Source of the DNA: Chrysomallon squamiferum
Taxonomy: Eukaryota > Mollusca > Gastropoda > Neomphalida > Peltospiridae
Length of the DNA: 42,500 bases
Direction: 5' to 3'
Assembly (NCBI GenBank): GCA_012295275.1
Contig: CM022677.1
Span: forward strand, 18,123,440-18,165,939
Shown here: piece after piece, positions 25,002 through 38,312 of the stretch
Layout of the letters: each line of letters begins with the position of its first letter
Position numbering within the stretch: the stretch's first letter is position 1
Program-made: the position numbers and the translations under genes
The notes under the pieces: generated by a model
The model's input: the letters and a program-made list of their open reading frames with translations, nothing else
The model's database searches: none
Told to the model about the DNA's origin: nothing

Positions 25002-25650
25002 TTGTTTGATGTTGGGTGAGAACAAAATTAACTAAAGTATTCGAAAACCTTGCATTTTTATAACCCTCGTATTCAAGTTTCATGTGCCGCACGTACACTT
25101 GCACTGGTAAAGTGGTTTGCATGCGGGGACGTTTTGGCTAATAAACACAATCATAGCCTTTATTTTGTGTTACCTGCTTTTTGGCGAATGTAACAAAAGC
25201 TATACGTTTAAATCACCAAATGTCATTATATTCATAGATTTGTGTTAGTTTACAATAGTTATCTAAGAAATCAACCATTTTCCATTTCTTTTTGGGGAGA
25301 GTATGTATGTAAATGTGGTATATTTTGTATATAGTTATCATTTCTTTAATTAATTTTCTTTTACGTTACATGCATTGCAGAAAACAACAACAACAAAAAA
25401 AAGCAAAAAAAAAAAAAAAAAAAAAAAAACGAGAGAGAGAATATTAATCGTGACTTTGTATAATCAAAGACTATTTGATGTTTTATAAGAAGGTAAATAT
25501 AAAAGATGATTTTCTGTTAACGAAGAACTCTGTAGGATCGAGTGAAGAAAGCGGATTTTTCTATTTTGATATAAACATCTATAATAAAACATTAAAATAA
25601 AAACGTATCAAGTTTAAAATTTTCTTCACAGTTGCATCTTATATCGCTAT

Positions 25651-25716
<66 letters not shown>

Positions 25717-25921
25717 TACTACTATTAATATTATTATTAATGTGATTTATTTATTTATTCACTTATTTATTTGTTTGTCTGTCTATTTATTTGCAGAGTT
25801 ATTTCCATTCATTATCTAACTTTCAATACATGCGTTTTGTATTGGATTTTACGTAATTTAAATTGACTGATAAATAATTAACGGCGAAAGAATTTTTGCA
25901 ACAAACTTTACCTTAGAACGA

Positions 25922-25990
<69 letters not shown>

Positions 25991-26464
25991 TTCGGAAGCT
26001 CATTAATTCCAAAACTCGTCTGCAAAAGTCAGAACAAATCTTTCATTAGTTAATAACGATCATTTGGCACCGTAATCTGCTAATTTCGTATTGATATTCA
26101 CGGTTCATCTTATCTCGCCTCGCTTTAACACACAGACTGAAACAGAAAAGATAATAATAATAACATTAATAGTAATAATAAAATTAGAAAATAATATAAC
26201 AATTCAAAAATACGAGCAGTTTTTTAATAAAAATCATTGATTCAAGAAACAAAATAATTTCACAACAAATTAATATACTACCAGCTCACGAAAAACAGAT
26301 TTTAAACTTGATAAAGGAAAACGTCACATTCAACAGAATTTTCATTAGATAAAAAACTTCTTTTCAACTGACTGTAAAGAAGAATTAATCAAAATTACGC
26401 AGAGGATTAATTAATTTTTTTCTAAAATTAAACCTTTAATCATCGCTAGGCGTGTTTAACACAG
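25002..26464. other. Unit C upstream flank
   Basis: Homologous to 21-1538. It contains a poly(A) run (25408-25429) where unit A has (AG)n, (ACT)n at about 25650-25725 and (TG)n at about 25925-25988. No gene seen. Confidence 0.65.
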
Positions 26465-26574
26465 TGATGAAATTTGATTGACAGCTGAGTTTGGTGAAGA
26501 AATCTTTATAAAAGAAGGTAGAAAAATGATCGACATTTGAGAAGAAATTTCTGGAGGAATTTCGCAACATATTG
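26465..26574 (+). promoter_or_regulatory. Copy 5 promoter and 5' noncoding exon (CRE variant)
   Basis: TGATTGACAG at 26475-26484 and TATAAAAG at 26507-26514 are intact. The CRE position reads TGATGAAA (26465-26472). The exon ends at 26574 before GTAAGT. Confidence 0.65.
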
Positions 26575-27151
26575 GTAAGTGTTTACTAGAATAATATTAA
26601 CTAATTATTACTATATCTACTACTAATAATACTATTACTACCACCACAATTAGAACCATTATTCCAGTATCTACTGTTACTACTACTACTACAACTACTA
26701 CTATTACTACTATTAACAATCATAATAATAATAATAATAATAATAATAATCATAATAGAAATCTGTTGTTATATGTTAAAAAAACAAATTACAGATGCTA
26801 ACGATGTGGTTTATTATTTTATTTTATTTGAAATATTTTGTTCTTATCTTATTCGAAAATGTTATTTTATTAGAAAAAAATAAAAATATTTGAGTTTTTG
26901 TCTGAAAATTTTATTTTATTTGAAATATTTTGTTCTTATCTTATTCGAAAATGTTATTTGATTAGAAAAAAATAAAAAATATTTGAGTTTTCGTCAGAAA
27001 ATTTATTTTTTCTTTTATGGTGCAAAATAAATACTGTTTTTTCCTCCAGAAATTCTATTTAAAATAATACTGGGTTTTTTTTTAGACAAAACCGATTCCG
27101 TTAAATATATGTCCATTACTTCGGTACACTCTCTCTATATCTCTCTGCCTG

Positions 27152-27240
<89 letters not shown>

Positions 27241-27646
27241 CAGTATATGTGAAGGTATAGCGCTCTTGAAAAAAGTGTTCTCAAAGCAGTAACAATAAAA
27301 TGAAATGTATGAGATGGAAATATCAAAGTCGCTGTAATAGACTGATGAAAAGTGTCTGTAAAAATCTTTTACGATATATGATTTATCAGTTTATATAAAT
27401 CAGTTAAATTCTTACTTAAACTGCATGTACCAATAGTTTGATAATACTAAAAAAGTTAATAAATATTAAAAAGTTAATAAATGGACAAACAAATCAATAA
27501 ATCAGTAAAAAAAAAAAAAAAAAAAAAAATAATGATAACAATAATGATGATGATAATGATAATCTCTCTTTCACTTTCTCTAATTATGATTTTTCTTATT
27601 ATTTTCATCGTTCTTGTTGTTGCTGATCTTGTTATTGTTGTTGCTG

Positions 27647-27690
<44 letters not shown>

Positions 27691-27694
27691 TCAG
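26575..27694 (+). other. Copy 5 5'-UTR intron (P-type) with 92-bp duplication
   Basis: Donor at 26575, acceptor AG at 27693-27694. A 92-bp block at about 26820-27003 is tandemly duplicated here but single in copies 1, 3 and 7. (TC)n is at about 27153-27236, poly(A) at about 27509-27529, and (ATT)n abuts the acceptor. No coding signal. Confidence 0.65.
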
Positions 27695-27705
27695 ACGTTA
27701 ATTGG

Positions 27706-28833
27706 ATGAATATGAATACAACGTCGGTCATGACGGAGTCAACATCGATGTACATCGGCAGTACAGATGGAATCGAGCTCATTAACCAATCAAACGCGAG
27801 CACCGTGTCACCTCTGACAAATTTACTGTATTTTAATTTACGTGGAATTGGCTATTTTAGTCTCGTAGTAATCGTAGATATACTGGGAGCCATCGGAAAC
27901 GCACTCCAGTTTATTCTGATGAACGATTCAAAGTTGTCTCCCTTTTCTTACTCAATTTACATGAAATTTCTGAGTTTCTCTGACACCTTGTTACTAGGCA
28001 CCGAACTGTTCCGAGAGTCGGAGTTCCAGTTTCGTATTCCAAGGACTGTTGACGTCAACAATTTCTGGTGCAAAACCCTAAATGTATTGCGTATATTTCC
28101 CATGTTCCTCTCGCCTTGGCTGATCATAGGACTGACGCTGGACAGATACGTGTGTGTCAGTTTCCCACTGTCACGTGACTGCTTTTGCACGAGAAGGAAA
28201 GCGTTGGTCGTCTGCTGGTCTATGGTTCTCGTTATTTTCGTTCTGCTCATCCCTGCTCTTGTCATGCTTGAGATAGACGAAGGTGTATGCTATCCATCGA
28301 AGGAAACCGGGTTTCTTTTTATTGCCTATAGACTAGTTCTCTCGTCCACACTTCCGTGTGTCTGTATCTTCGTCCTCAACGTCATGATCATCGCGCACGT
28401 GCAACGGAGCAACGAATTCAGGAACACCTTCATGAAATGTGGCAAAGAATCTACCAACCTGAAACACGATAAGGCAACGCGCCCTCTCGTTTTGGTTTCC
28501 GTTCTTGCTCTGCTAACTATTCTACCCGCCTCGGTGTCAGATTGTGTTTACATGGGACTCAAACTTACCAAATCCGATGTATTCGCTTTTACATTATCTG
28601 GCTATCTTTGGCCGCTCTTCAATTTGATCTATTTGTTAAATTTGGCTCAGAATTTTTACATTCTGATGGGAAGTGCCAGTAACTACAGAGAAATCATGTT
28701 AAAGAAATTTAGATGTTTGAAGACGCGATTGGATAGAAGGACAGAAACAAAGAAAATGTCGTCTGAAAATTCATCTTCTGCCAGTTGCCATCTGCCGTCT
28801 ATTTCTGACGTCGTTGTCATGACTGATATGTAG
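27706..28833 (+). CDS. Intact class A GPCR, copy 5 (P-type)
   Basis: A complete 375-residue seven-transmembrane receptor. The first ATG after the acceptor is at 27706. The ATG at 27712 matches the start of other copies, so translation could begin there (373 residues). Landmarks: sequons at N4, N27 and N30; TM1 GN pair near 64-65; D93 in TM2; C122 with loop Cys C195; D146-R147-Y148; W171; P217; P274; N316-FYIL in place of NPxxY; C336 in helix 8. It differs from copy 4 in extracellular loop 2 and the top of TM5 (MLEIDEGVCYPSKETG against MTDIKDGVCYPSKEAG) and in the third intracellular loop (ESTNLK against KSINQK). It ends five residues earlier than others would predict (MTDM-stop). A pogo-like terminus begins 42 bp past the stop. 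Function beyond GPCR is unknown. Confidence 0.93.
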   Translation: MNMNTTSVMTESTSMYIGSTDGIELINQSNASTVSPLTNLLYFNLRGIGYFSLVVIVDILGAIGNALQFILMNDSKLSPFSYSIYMKFLSFSDTLLLGTELFRESEFQFRIPRTVDVNNFWCKTLNVLRIFPMFLSPWLIIGLTLDRYVCVSFPLSRDCFCTRRKALVVCWSMVLVIFVLLIPALVMLEIDEGVCYPSKETGFLFIAYRLVLSSTLPCVCIFVLNVMIIAHVQRSNEFRNTFMKCGKESTNLKHDKATRPLVLVSVLALLTILPASVSDCVYMGLKLTKSDVFAFTLSGYLWPLFNLIYLLNLAQNFYILMGSASNYREIMLKKFRCLKTRLDRRTETKKMSSENSSSASCHLPSISDVVVMTDM

Positions 28834-28874
28834 ACACACATACATATATACACACAGTCATACACACACTCACA

Positions 28875-29020
28875 CAGCGGCACCTGTCTTTAGCGGCCAC
28901 GTACGATATACGGACACTTTACCGAGTTCCAGTTGTTTTTCTCAGTAGATGTGTTCTTTAGATGAGCGGATACCTGATTTTTATTTCATTGCTAAATTGG
29001 ACAGTTATATCGATTTTTAT
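28875..29020 (+). mobile_element. Pogo/Tigger-like transposon terminus after copy 5
   Basis: Starts CAGCGGCACCTG and continues with TTTAGCGGCCAC and CGGACAC blocks. It is homologous, in gene orientation, to the ends at 8117 and 33505. Copies 1 and 3 lack it, so it has probably been deleted there. Confidence 0.45.
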
Positions 29021-29716
29021 TTGTTTTCTCGATCTGGATTCGTTTTCGGCTGTTTCCTGTACTACGTGTTGCGTACAGAGAGTATATTTATTTATTTATT
29101 TAGTTATTTGTGAATGATTTTCAATATCCTTTACACTTGTCATATTAAATGACGTACAAAATACACGTAATTATATCTATCTATATCCTTTCCAAAAGTC
29201 TTTGCCAACCTTTGAACAAGATGGTTTATTTATTTGATTTTATTGAAATTTTATTCAATTTGCTTTGACATTTTAAATATAAGATGCACAAATCATGCAG
29301 AAAAGAAAAGAGATGGACTCGAACAGAAGAAACATTTTTTTTGTATAATTTCTTGTACAGGACGTATACAGATAGACACACAGATAGATGGATAGATAGA
29401 AATACAGATTATAGATGTAGATTATAGATTGTAGGGGGAGGTTTGTGTGTGTTTTTTCACCTCTTTATATATTACTATAAAAATTTGGAATCGGATATTT
29501 AGAGCAATGATTTTCACCGTCTTCTGAATATAAACGTGACATTTCTTCCACTAATGGAGCAATCTTTAAATATTTAAATTTCTTTAGGAAAAAAGATGCT
29601 GTAATTATATCTCTTCAATGATACAATAATAGGAGAGATATTATGCGCAGTCTTAATTATTTATTATTATTATTATTATTGCTCTTGCTGTTGTTGTTTT
29701 TCTTCTTCTTCTTCTT

Positions 29717-29747
<31 letters not shown>

Positions 29748-29777
29748 TTATTATTATTATTATTCTTGCTGTTGCTG

Positions 29778-29814
<37 letters not shown>

Positions 29815-30687
29815 CTGTTTGTTATCTTTTATATCACTAAAAAAGTTCTGATTTGTTTGTTTGCTACTGGTGTTATGTTTTATTTCTCTTACCAATATTC
29901 CGCATTCTTTTATAATCATTTATTCCCGTCAGTATTCTAAAATGTATGTTAAAGTGCACAATCCATTTAAAAATATCATTTACTACCGATCCTTCATAAT
30001 AAAGGGAGACAATTGATGTTTCTTTCTCCTTGAACTGATAAATACAAGTCAATTTTATACTAATCCAATTTTTCTTGCAAGATTTTATTGCGTTATATTT
30101 TTTTAATGATTTTTTTCAGTTTTAGTTTGCTATTGTTTTGAACATTTTATATTATTATTTTGAATGTTTGATATTGTTATGTTTAATATTTTATTTTGTA
30201 ATTTTATCCGTTTTATATTGTTATTTTGAAAATGTTATATTTGTCATTTGAACACGTTACTACGTTTTTATTTCAATGATTTATTACGTTATAATTTAAG
30301 TGTTTGATTTCACCATCCTATTCCGTAATGTTTCACTAAGTTAATTCAATGTTTTAAGGATATCTCAATTCTACTTTTTATGACGTCATTAATTTAACAT
30401 ATTATTATGACGTTATTTCGAAATCCTATAACGTCATTATTTCAAAGACTTACAACATAGATATTTAAAAGAAATGTAACTTTATGTCTATTTTAACATT
30501 TGTTTTAGTGAAATGTATATTACGTTTTTTCTGCAGTATTGCAGTTGAGATTTTAGATTATTATTGACGACGTCGTCATCATCATCATCATCATCATTAC
30601 CATTATTATTATTATTAATGTTTTTATTGGTATTATTGTTGTTCTTGTTTTTATCAATATTACTATTATTATTATTACGATTAATAC

Positions 30688-30718
<31 letters not shown>

Positions 30719-31000
30719 GTTATTATGATTAGTATTATTAATATTAAGGTTTATAATACGGTTAAAAATATGTGTTATTACTTTGTTATAATCAATATTT
30801 TGAGAAATCAGTAAATGTTGTATTACTTGAAACAATAAGACGAAACCAATGATGTAATTTTGCTTTCTATGTAAATAAAGAATTTAATTACTAATCCTGT
30901 TTATTTGTCCATTCACTCATCCGTACGTCCCTCTATATTTATATCATATGTGTGTATGTATGTGTGTATGTGTGCATGTGTGTATGCATTTGTGTATGTA
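29021..31000. other. Tail-to-tail spacer of unit C, first part
   Basis: Homologous to 3985-6012. It contains ATTT runs near 29090, a TTA/TTC block at about 29660-29815 with (TTC)n at 29699-29745, the ACGTCA-rich block at about 30110-30500 and ATC/ATT runs at about 30570-30720. Open frames of Phe/Leu or Asn runs are repeat translations. No gene seen. Confidence 0.6.
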
Positions 31001-31214
31001 GTTTAGAATTTTGAATATTCTTTGTCTTATGTACGTCTGAATAGACTCTGCACTTAGACAATATTCGGGAACGCACTGGCGCAGGAGGACAAAGTTCAAT
31101 CACGACCTCACAAACCCGTCAGATGCCGCTGACGAGACTCGAACGTATGACACCCATTCACCCGCACTCCGAAGGCGGACAATGTTACCGTTCGACAACC
31201 GAGACACCCAGCGA
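31001..31214 (-). mobile_element. tRNA-derived SINE, unit C
   Basis: A fuller copy of the element at 6013. On the minus strand it has a tRNA-like head, a B-box-like GTTCGAGTC (about 31134-31142), a body shared with unit A, and an AT tail next to GTAT repeats. It is flanked by (ATGT)n arrays. Confidence 0.6.
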
Positions 31215-33379
<2,165 letters not shown>

Positions 33380-33505
33380 AAAAGGAATGCAAATCCATAT
33401 TACTGTCCGCTTAAAAACAAACAGGGAACAAATCTGCTGAAAAACACTAGGGGTTCGGAAAAGTGTCCGTATATCGTACGTGGCCGCTAAAGACAGATTC
33501 CACTA
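33380..33505 (-). mobile_element. Pogo/Tigger-like transposon terminus, unit C minus side
   Basis: Homologous to 7980-8117. The terminal motif is degraded (TAGTGGAATCTG read from 33505), followed by TTTAGCGGCCAC and CGGACAC. It lies just downstream of fragment copy 6. Confidence 0.45.
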
Positions 33506-33612
33506 TGTGTTTGTGTGTGTGTATCTGTGTGTGAGTTTATGTATGTAGGTTTGTTTTTATGAATATACATATATAAGCACACACACAGACACACACACAC
33601 ACACATATATGA

Positions 33613-33996
33613 TTACGTTCCAGAAATAGTCGACAGATGGCAGAATCAGAATTTTCAGACGACATTTCCTATGTATGTGTCCTTCTGTCCACTGGCGTCT
33701 TCAAACATCTAAATTTCTTTAACATGATTTCTCTGTAGTTCCTGGCACTTCCCATCAGAATGTAAAAATTCTGAGCAAAGTTTAGCAAATAGATTGTATT
33801 GAAGAGCGGCCAAAGACTGCCAGATAAGACAAAAGCGAATATATCGGATCTGGTAACTTTGAGTAGTCCATAAACACAATCTGATACCGCGGCGGGTAGA
33901 ATAGTTAGCAGAGCAAGAACGGAAACGAAAACGAGAGGGCGAGTTGCCTTATCTTGTTTCAGATTGGTGGATTCTTTGCCAGATCTAATGAAGGTC
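33613..33996 (-). pseudogene. GPCR copy 6, 3' fragment (TM6-tail)
   Basis: Only the third intracellular loop, TM6, TM7 (with NFYIL), helix 8 and tail remain. Homology starts abruptly at about 33996 in the FMKSGKES-like region. The loop and TM6 residues (GKESTNLK, LPAAVSDC) are P-like even though the locus position and 3' flank match M-type copy 2. A stop follows RRTHT, as in copy 2. I read it as unit C's own minus-strand gene, truncated at a rearrangement breakpoint. Confidence 0.8.
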
Positions 33997-34075
33997 TGTA
34001 TTTAAGAATATATATAATTATATATATATATACATATATACACACACACACACACAAACAATCACATATGTATGT
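33997..34075. repeat. (TA)n/(CA)n at a rearrangement junction
   Basis: A short TA- and CA-rich microsatellite separates the broken 5' edge of copy 6 from the stop codon of copy 7. The order and type of genes change here, so this is the likely breakpoint of an inversion or inverted duplication. Confidence 0.55.
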
Positions 34076-35208
34076 TTACGTTCCTACGTCAGTCACTGCA
34101 ACTGTATCAGAAACAGACGGGAAATGGCAACTGGCAGAAGTTGAATTTTCAGTCGACATTTTAATCATATGTGTCCTTCTATCCACTCGCGTCTTCAAAC
34201 ATCTAAATTTCTTTAACATGATTTCTCTGTAGTTCTTAGCACTTCCCATCAGAATGTAAAAATTCTGAGCAAAGTTTAACAAATAGATGATATTGAAGAG
34301 CGGCCAAAGACTGGCAGATAAACCAAAAGCGAATACGAACGATTTGCTAAGTTTCAAAATTGTATAAACAGCGTTATTGACTGTGGCGGGTAGAATAGTT
34401 AGCAGAGCAAGAACGGAAACGAAAACGAGAGGGCGCATGGCGTTATCTTGCTTCTGATTGGTTGATTCATTGCAAGTGTTCATGAAGGTGTTCCTGAATT
34501 GGTTGCTCCGTTTCACGTGCGCGATGATCATGACGTTGAGGACGAAGATACAGACGCAGGGAAGTGTGGACGAAATAACGACTGAATAGCCAGTGATAAC
34601 AAAACCAGCTTCCTTCGATGGATAGCATACGCCGTACTTTATATCAGTCATGACAAGAACAGGGATGTGCAGAACGAAAATAACGAGAACCATAGACCAG
34701 CAGACGACCAATGCTTTCGTTCTCGTGCAAAACCAGTAACGTGACAGTGGGAAACTGACACATACGTATCTGTCCAGCGTCAGTCCTACGATCAGCCAAG
34801 GCGAGAGGAACATTGGAAACAGACGCAATAGATTTAGGGTTTTGCACCAGAAATTGCTAACGTCAACGCTCCTTGGAATATGAGACTGGAACTCGGATTC
34901 TCGGCAGAGTTCGGCGCCTAGCAACAAGGTGTCAGAGAAACTCAGAAATTTCATGTAGACTGAGTAGGAGAAGGGAGATAACTTTGAATCGTTCATGAGA
35001 ATAAATTGCAGTGCGTTTAGATGGCTCCCAGTATATCTACAATTACAACGAGACTAATATAGCCAATTCCACGTAAATTAAAATACAGTAAATTTGTCAG
35101 AGGTGACACGGTGCTCGCGTTTGATTGGTTAATGAGCTCGAATCCGTCTTTACTGCCGATGCACATCGATGTTGACTCCGTCATGACCGACGTTGTATTC
35201 ATATTCAT
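34076..35208 (-). pseudogene. GPCR copy 7, one frameshift in TM1
   Basis: Possible starts are 35208 or 35202, just after the acceptor (AG at 35221-35220). The N terminus nearly matches copy 5. At the TM1 GN motif, one base is missing compared with the other copies (about 35017-35021), giving TAA directly after LGAI. From 34996 to 34076 the reading frame is uninterrupted for 306 codons covering TM2-TM7 and tail, with DRY, loop Cys and NFYIL intact. Loop 2 and loop 3 residues (MTDIKYGVCYPSKEAG, NESTNQKQDN) are M-like, whereas the promoter and intron are P-type, so the locus is mosaic. A single-base error or a very recent inactivation would both fit. Confidence 0.85.
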
Positions 35209-35219
35209 CCAATTAACAT

Positions 35220-35342
35220 CTGAAATAATAATAATAATAATAATATTAATAACAACAACAACAACAATAGAATGAAAAATCACATTGAGAGAAAGTGAAA
35301 GAGAGATTATATTTATCATTGTTATTAATTATTTATTATTTA

Positions 35343-35382
<40 letters not shown>

Positions 35383-35515
35383 TATATTATTATTATTATT
35401 AATATTGTTATTGTTATTATTATTATTAATATGATTAATTAATTAATTAATTTATTTATTTATATATTTATTTATTTATCTTTTCTCTTTTTCATTCAGT
35501 TTTTCTTTCACCTTT

Positions 35516-35581
<66 letters not shown>

Positions 35582-35597
35582 CCAAACAGATAAAGAC

Positions 35598-35679
<82 letters not shown>

Positions 35680-36015
35680 GAATGAAAGAGATAATTAGAA
35701 ATGAATATTATTACAGCGACAGTATCAAACACTTAAAATAATGAACTTATATTTTACATTATCGGTTTTGTTCAAATATTGTTGTAAAATTTTAAATTGA
35801 ATTTCTTAAGGATAAAACAGTGTTTATTTTGCAGCATAAAAGAAAAACTACATTTTCTGAGTAAAACGGAGATATTTTTCTGTTTTTCTAATAAAATAAC
35901 ATTTTCGAATAAGATAAGAACAAAATATTTTAAATAAAATAAAATAATAAACCACAATTTCTAGCACCTGTAATTTGTTTTTTCAATATATAGCTAGTCT
36001 TGTGTCATTCTTATT

Positions 36016-36047
<32 letters not shown>

Positions 36048-36127
36048 ATTCAGTATTATTATTAACATTATTATTACTACTGCTACTACTACTACTACTA
36101 CTTTTATTGTTATTAATGTTATTATTA

Positions 36128-36167
<40 letters not shown>

Positions 36168-36359
36168 TGTTATTATTATTATTAGTCGAAGTAGTATTTG
36201 TGGTCGTAGTATCAGAAGTATAGTAGTAATAGCAGGTGTAGTAATAGTAGATACTAAAATAGTGAAAATACTAGTGGTGATAGTAGTAGTACTAATAGCC
36301 ATATTATTATTATTATTATGAGATATTGTAATAATTAGTTAATACATGTATAGACTTAC
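35220..36359 (-). other. Copy 7 5'-UTR intron (P-type, inverted)
   Basis: Donor at 36359, acceptor at 35221-35220. It holds (ATT)n at about 35340-35430, (TC)n/(TA)n at about 35515-35578, (AG)n at about 35602-35674, a unique block at about 35700-35960 that is the reverse complement of P-type intron sequence (for example 2100-2270), and (ATC)n/(ATT)n at about 36018-36185. No coding signal. Confidence 0.65.
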
Positions 36360-36470
36360 CAATATGTTGCGAAATTCTTCCACAAATTTCTACTCAAATG
36401 TCGATCATTTTTCTACCTTCTTTTATAAAGATTTCTTCACACAAGCTGAGCTGTCAATCAAATTACGTCA
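36360..36470 (-). promoter_or_regulatory. Copy 7 promoter and 5' noncoding exon
   Basis: TGACGTAA (36470-36463), TGATTGACAG (36460-36451) and TATAAAAG (36427-36420) are all intact. The exon ends at 36360 before GTAAGT. The exon end matches copy 5, supporting P-type origin. Confidence 0.65.
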
Positions 36471-36748
36471 CTGTATAAAATGTGCCTAGCGATGATTAAA
36501 ATTTTAATTAAAAAAAAAAAGTTAATTCTTTGCGTAATTCTTATTAATCGTTCCTTACAGTCATTTTTTATCTAATGAAAATTCTGTTGACTTTTAAATG
36601 TGACGTTTTCCTTCATGAAGTTTAACAGCTTTTTCGTGAGCTCTTAATATTTTAATTTGTCGCTATAATTTTTTCGTTTGTTGAATCAACGATTTTTTAT
36701 TTTATTAAAAAGACATTTCCTATGCTTGAATTATTATTTTATTTTCTG

Positions 36749-36796
<48 letters not shown>

Positions 36797-36830
36797 TAAT
36801 GATCAGTTTGCTGTGAGGTTTACACATTCG
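36471..36830. other. Upstream flank of copy 7
   Basis: Conserved upstream sequence in inverted orientation, ending in (ATT)n at about 36749-36793. Homology to other units fades after about 36830. Confidence 0.55.
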
Positions 36831-37108
36831 TATGGGGGGGTTAGATATAAATAGATGTACTTTGTGCGTCATTTCATACGATAAGCATAAATGATAATGA
36901 ATAAACAAATATATATATATATATATACACATACATAAGATATACATACATGTATATAAAAGCTAAATATAATAACAACAACAACAACAACAATAATAAT
37001 AAGAAGAAGAAGAAGAAGAAGAAGAAGAAAGAAGAAAAAAGTAAAAATAATAATAATAAAAGGTGTACGTATATACTAAAATAAAATGTGTGTGTGTGTC
37101 TGTGTGTG

Positions 37109-37172
<64 letters not shown>

Positions 37173-37746
37173 GAAAATGAAACAATAACAGTAATAATAA
37201 TTAGAGTAGTAATAGTAGTGTTAGTAGTAGTAGTAATAGTAGTAGTAGTTGTAGTACTTTTAGTAGTAGTAGCAGTTGTAGTAGTTGTAGTAGTAGTAGT
37301 AAAAGCAGCAGCAGCAATAGGAGAAATAGTAGTAACTGTAGTGGTAGGTTTACTGGAAGTAGTCATATTAATAGCTGTCATTGGTAACAGAAAAGAATAA
37401 GTGCTCAGAAAACTGATTACATTTCTGGTTTTCACAATTTTCTAATCAATAGTTATTTCCCCTGACATCGCCATCCGTAGAAAAAAAATCCTATTCAGCT
37501 TGAGTTGGAAGAAAACATAAAGTCTAATTCTAGCGATGTTTTCCGATAACATGAAAAGATCACTGTTTTGTTATTACTGTGTGTTAACGCTAGCTCAGAG
37601 AAAAATGTCGGGGACAGCCTTTATTGGAATGTTATGAAAAAATATTTTCACAGCGACGCTACGTCTTTGTTATTTAGTTATGAAAATATGTTCTCACGAG
37701 GAACTTTTAAGGATAGTACTGCAACGATTACGAAATATATATTCAT

Positions 37747-37748
<2 letters not shown>
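36831..37748. other. Unit-specific sequence with simple repeats
   Basis: Not matched elsewhere in the window. It contains (TA)n near 36910, AAC/AAG runs (36970-37030), (AG)n at about 37110-37170 and a degenerate (AGT)n block (about 37200-37340). The stretch at about 37400-37740 is ordinary-complexity sequence with no convincing gene; the open frame at 37568-37750 is short and unrecognised. Confidence 0.55.
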
Positions 37749-37828
<80 letters not shown>

Positions 37829-38092
37829 AAACAGAGAGAGAGAGATTAAGACAGAGAGAGAGACTGAAAGAGAGAGAGACTAAAGAGAGAGAGAAACTGA
37901 AAGAGAGAGAGAAATAAAGACAGAGAGAGATAAAGGCAGAGAGAGAGAGACAGAGTGAAAGAGAGAGATAAAGAGAGAGAGATAAAAACAGAGAGAGAGA
38001 CTGAAAGAGAGAGATAAAGAAAGATAAAGAGAGATAAAAACCGAGAGAGACTGAAGGAGAGAGATAAAGACAGAGAGAGAAAGAGACAGACT

Positions 38093-38129
<37 letters not shown>

Positions 38130-38312
38130 AGAGAGAGAGATAAAGACAGAGAGAAAGATAAAAAGAGAGAGAGAGATAAAAACAGAGAGAGAAACTGAAA
38201 GAGAGAGATAAAGGCAGAGAGAGAGAGAGAGATAAAGATATATATATATAAAACTAGAGAGAGAGACTGAGAGATAAAGATATAGAGAGAGAGTGAGAGA
38301 TAGAAAGAAGAC
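37749..38312. repeat. Long purine-only tract, (AG)n with GATAAAGA variants
   Basis: About 560 bp almost free of pyrimidines on the plus strand except in GATAAA, GACTGAAA and GACAGA spacers. A pure (AG)n core (37749-37824) is followed by a degenerate higher-order repeat. The Ser/Leu open frames on the opposite strand are artefacts. Confidence 0.85.
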
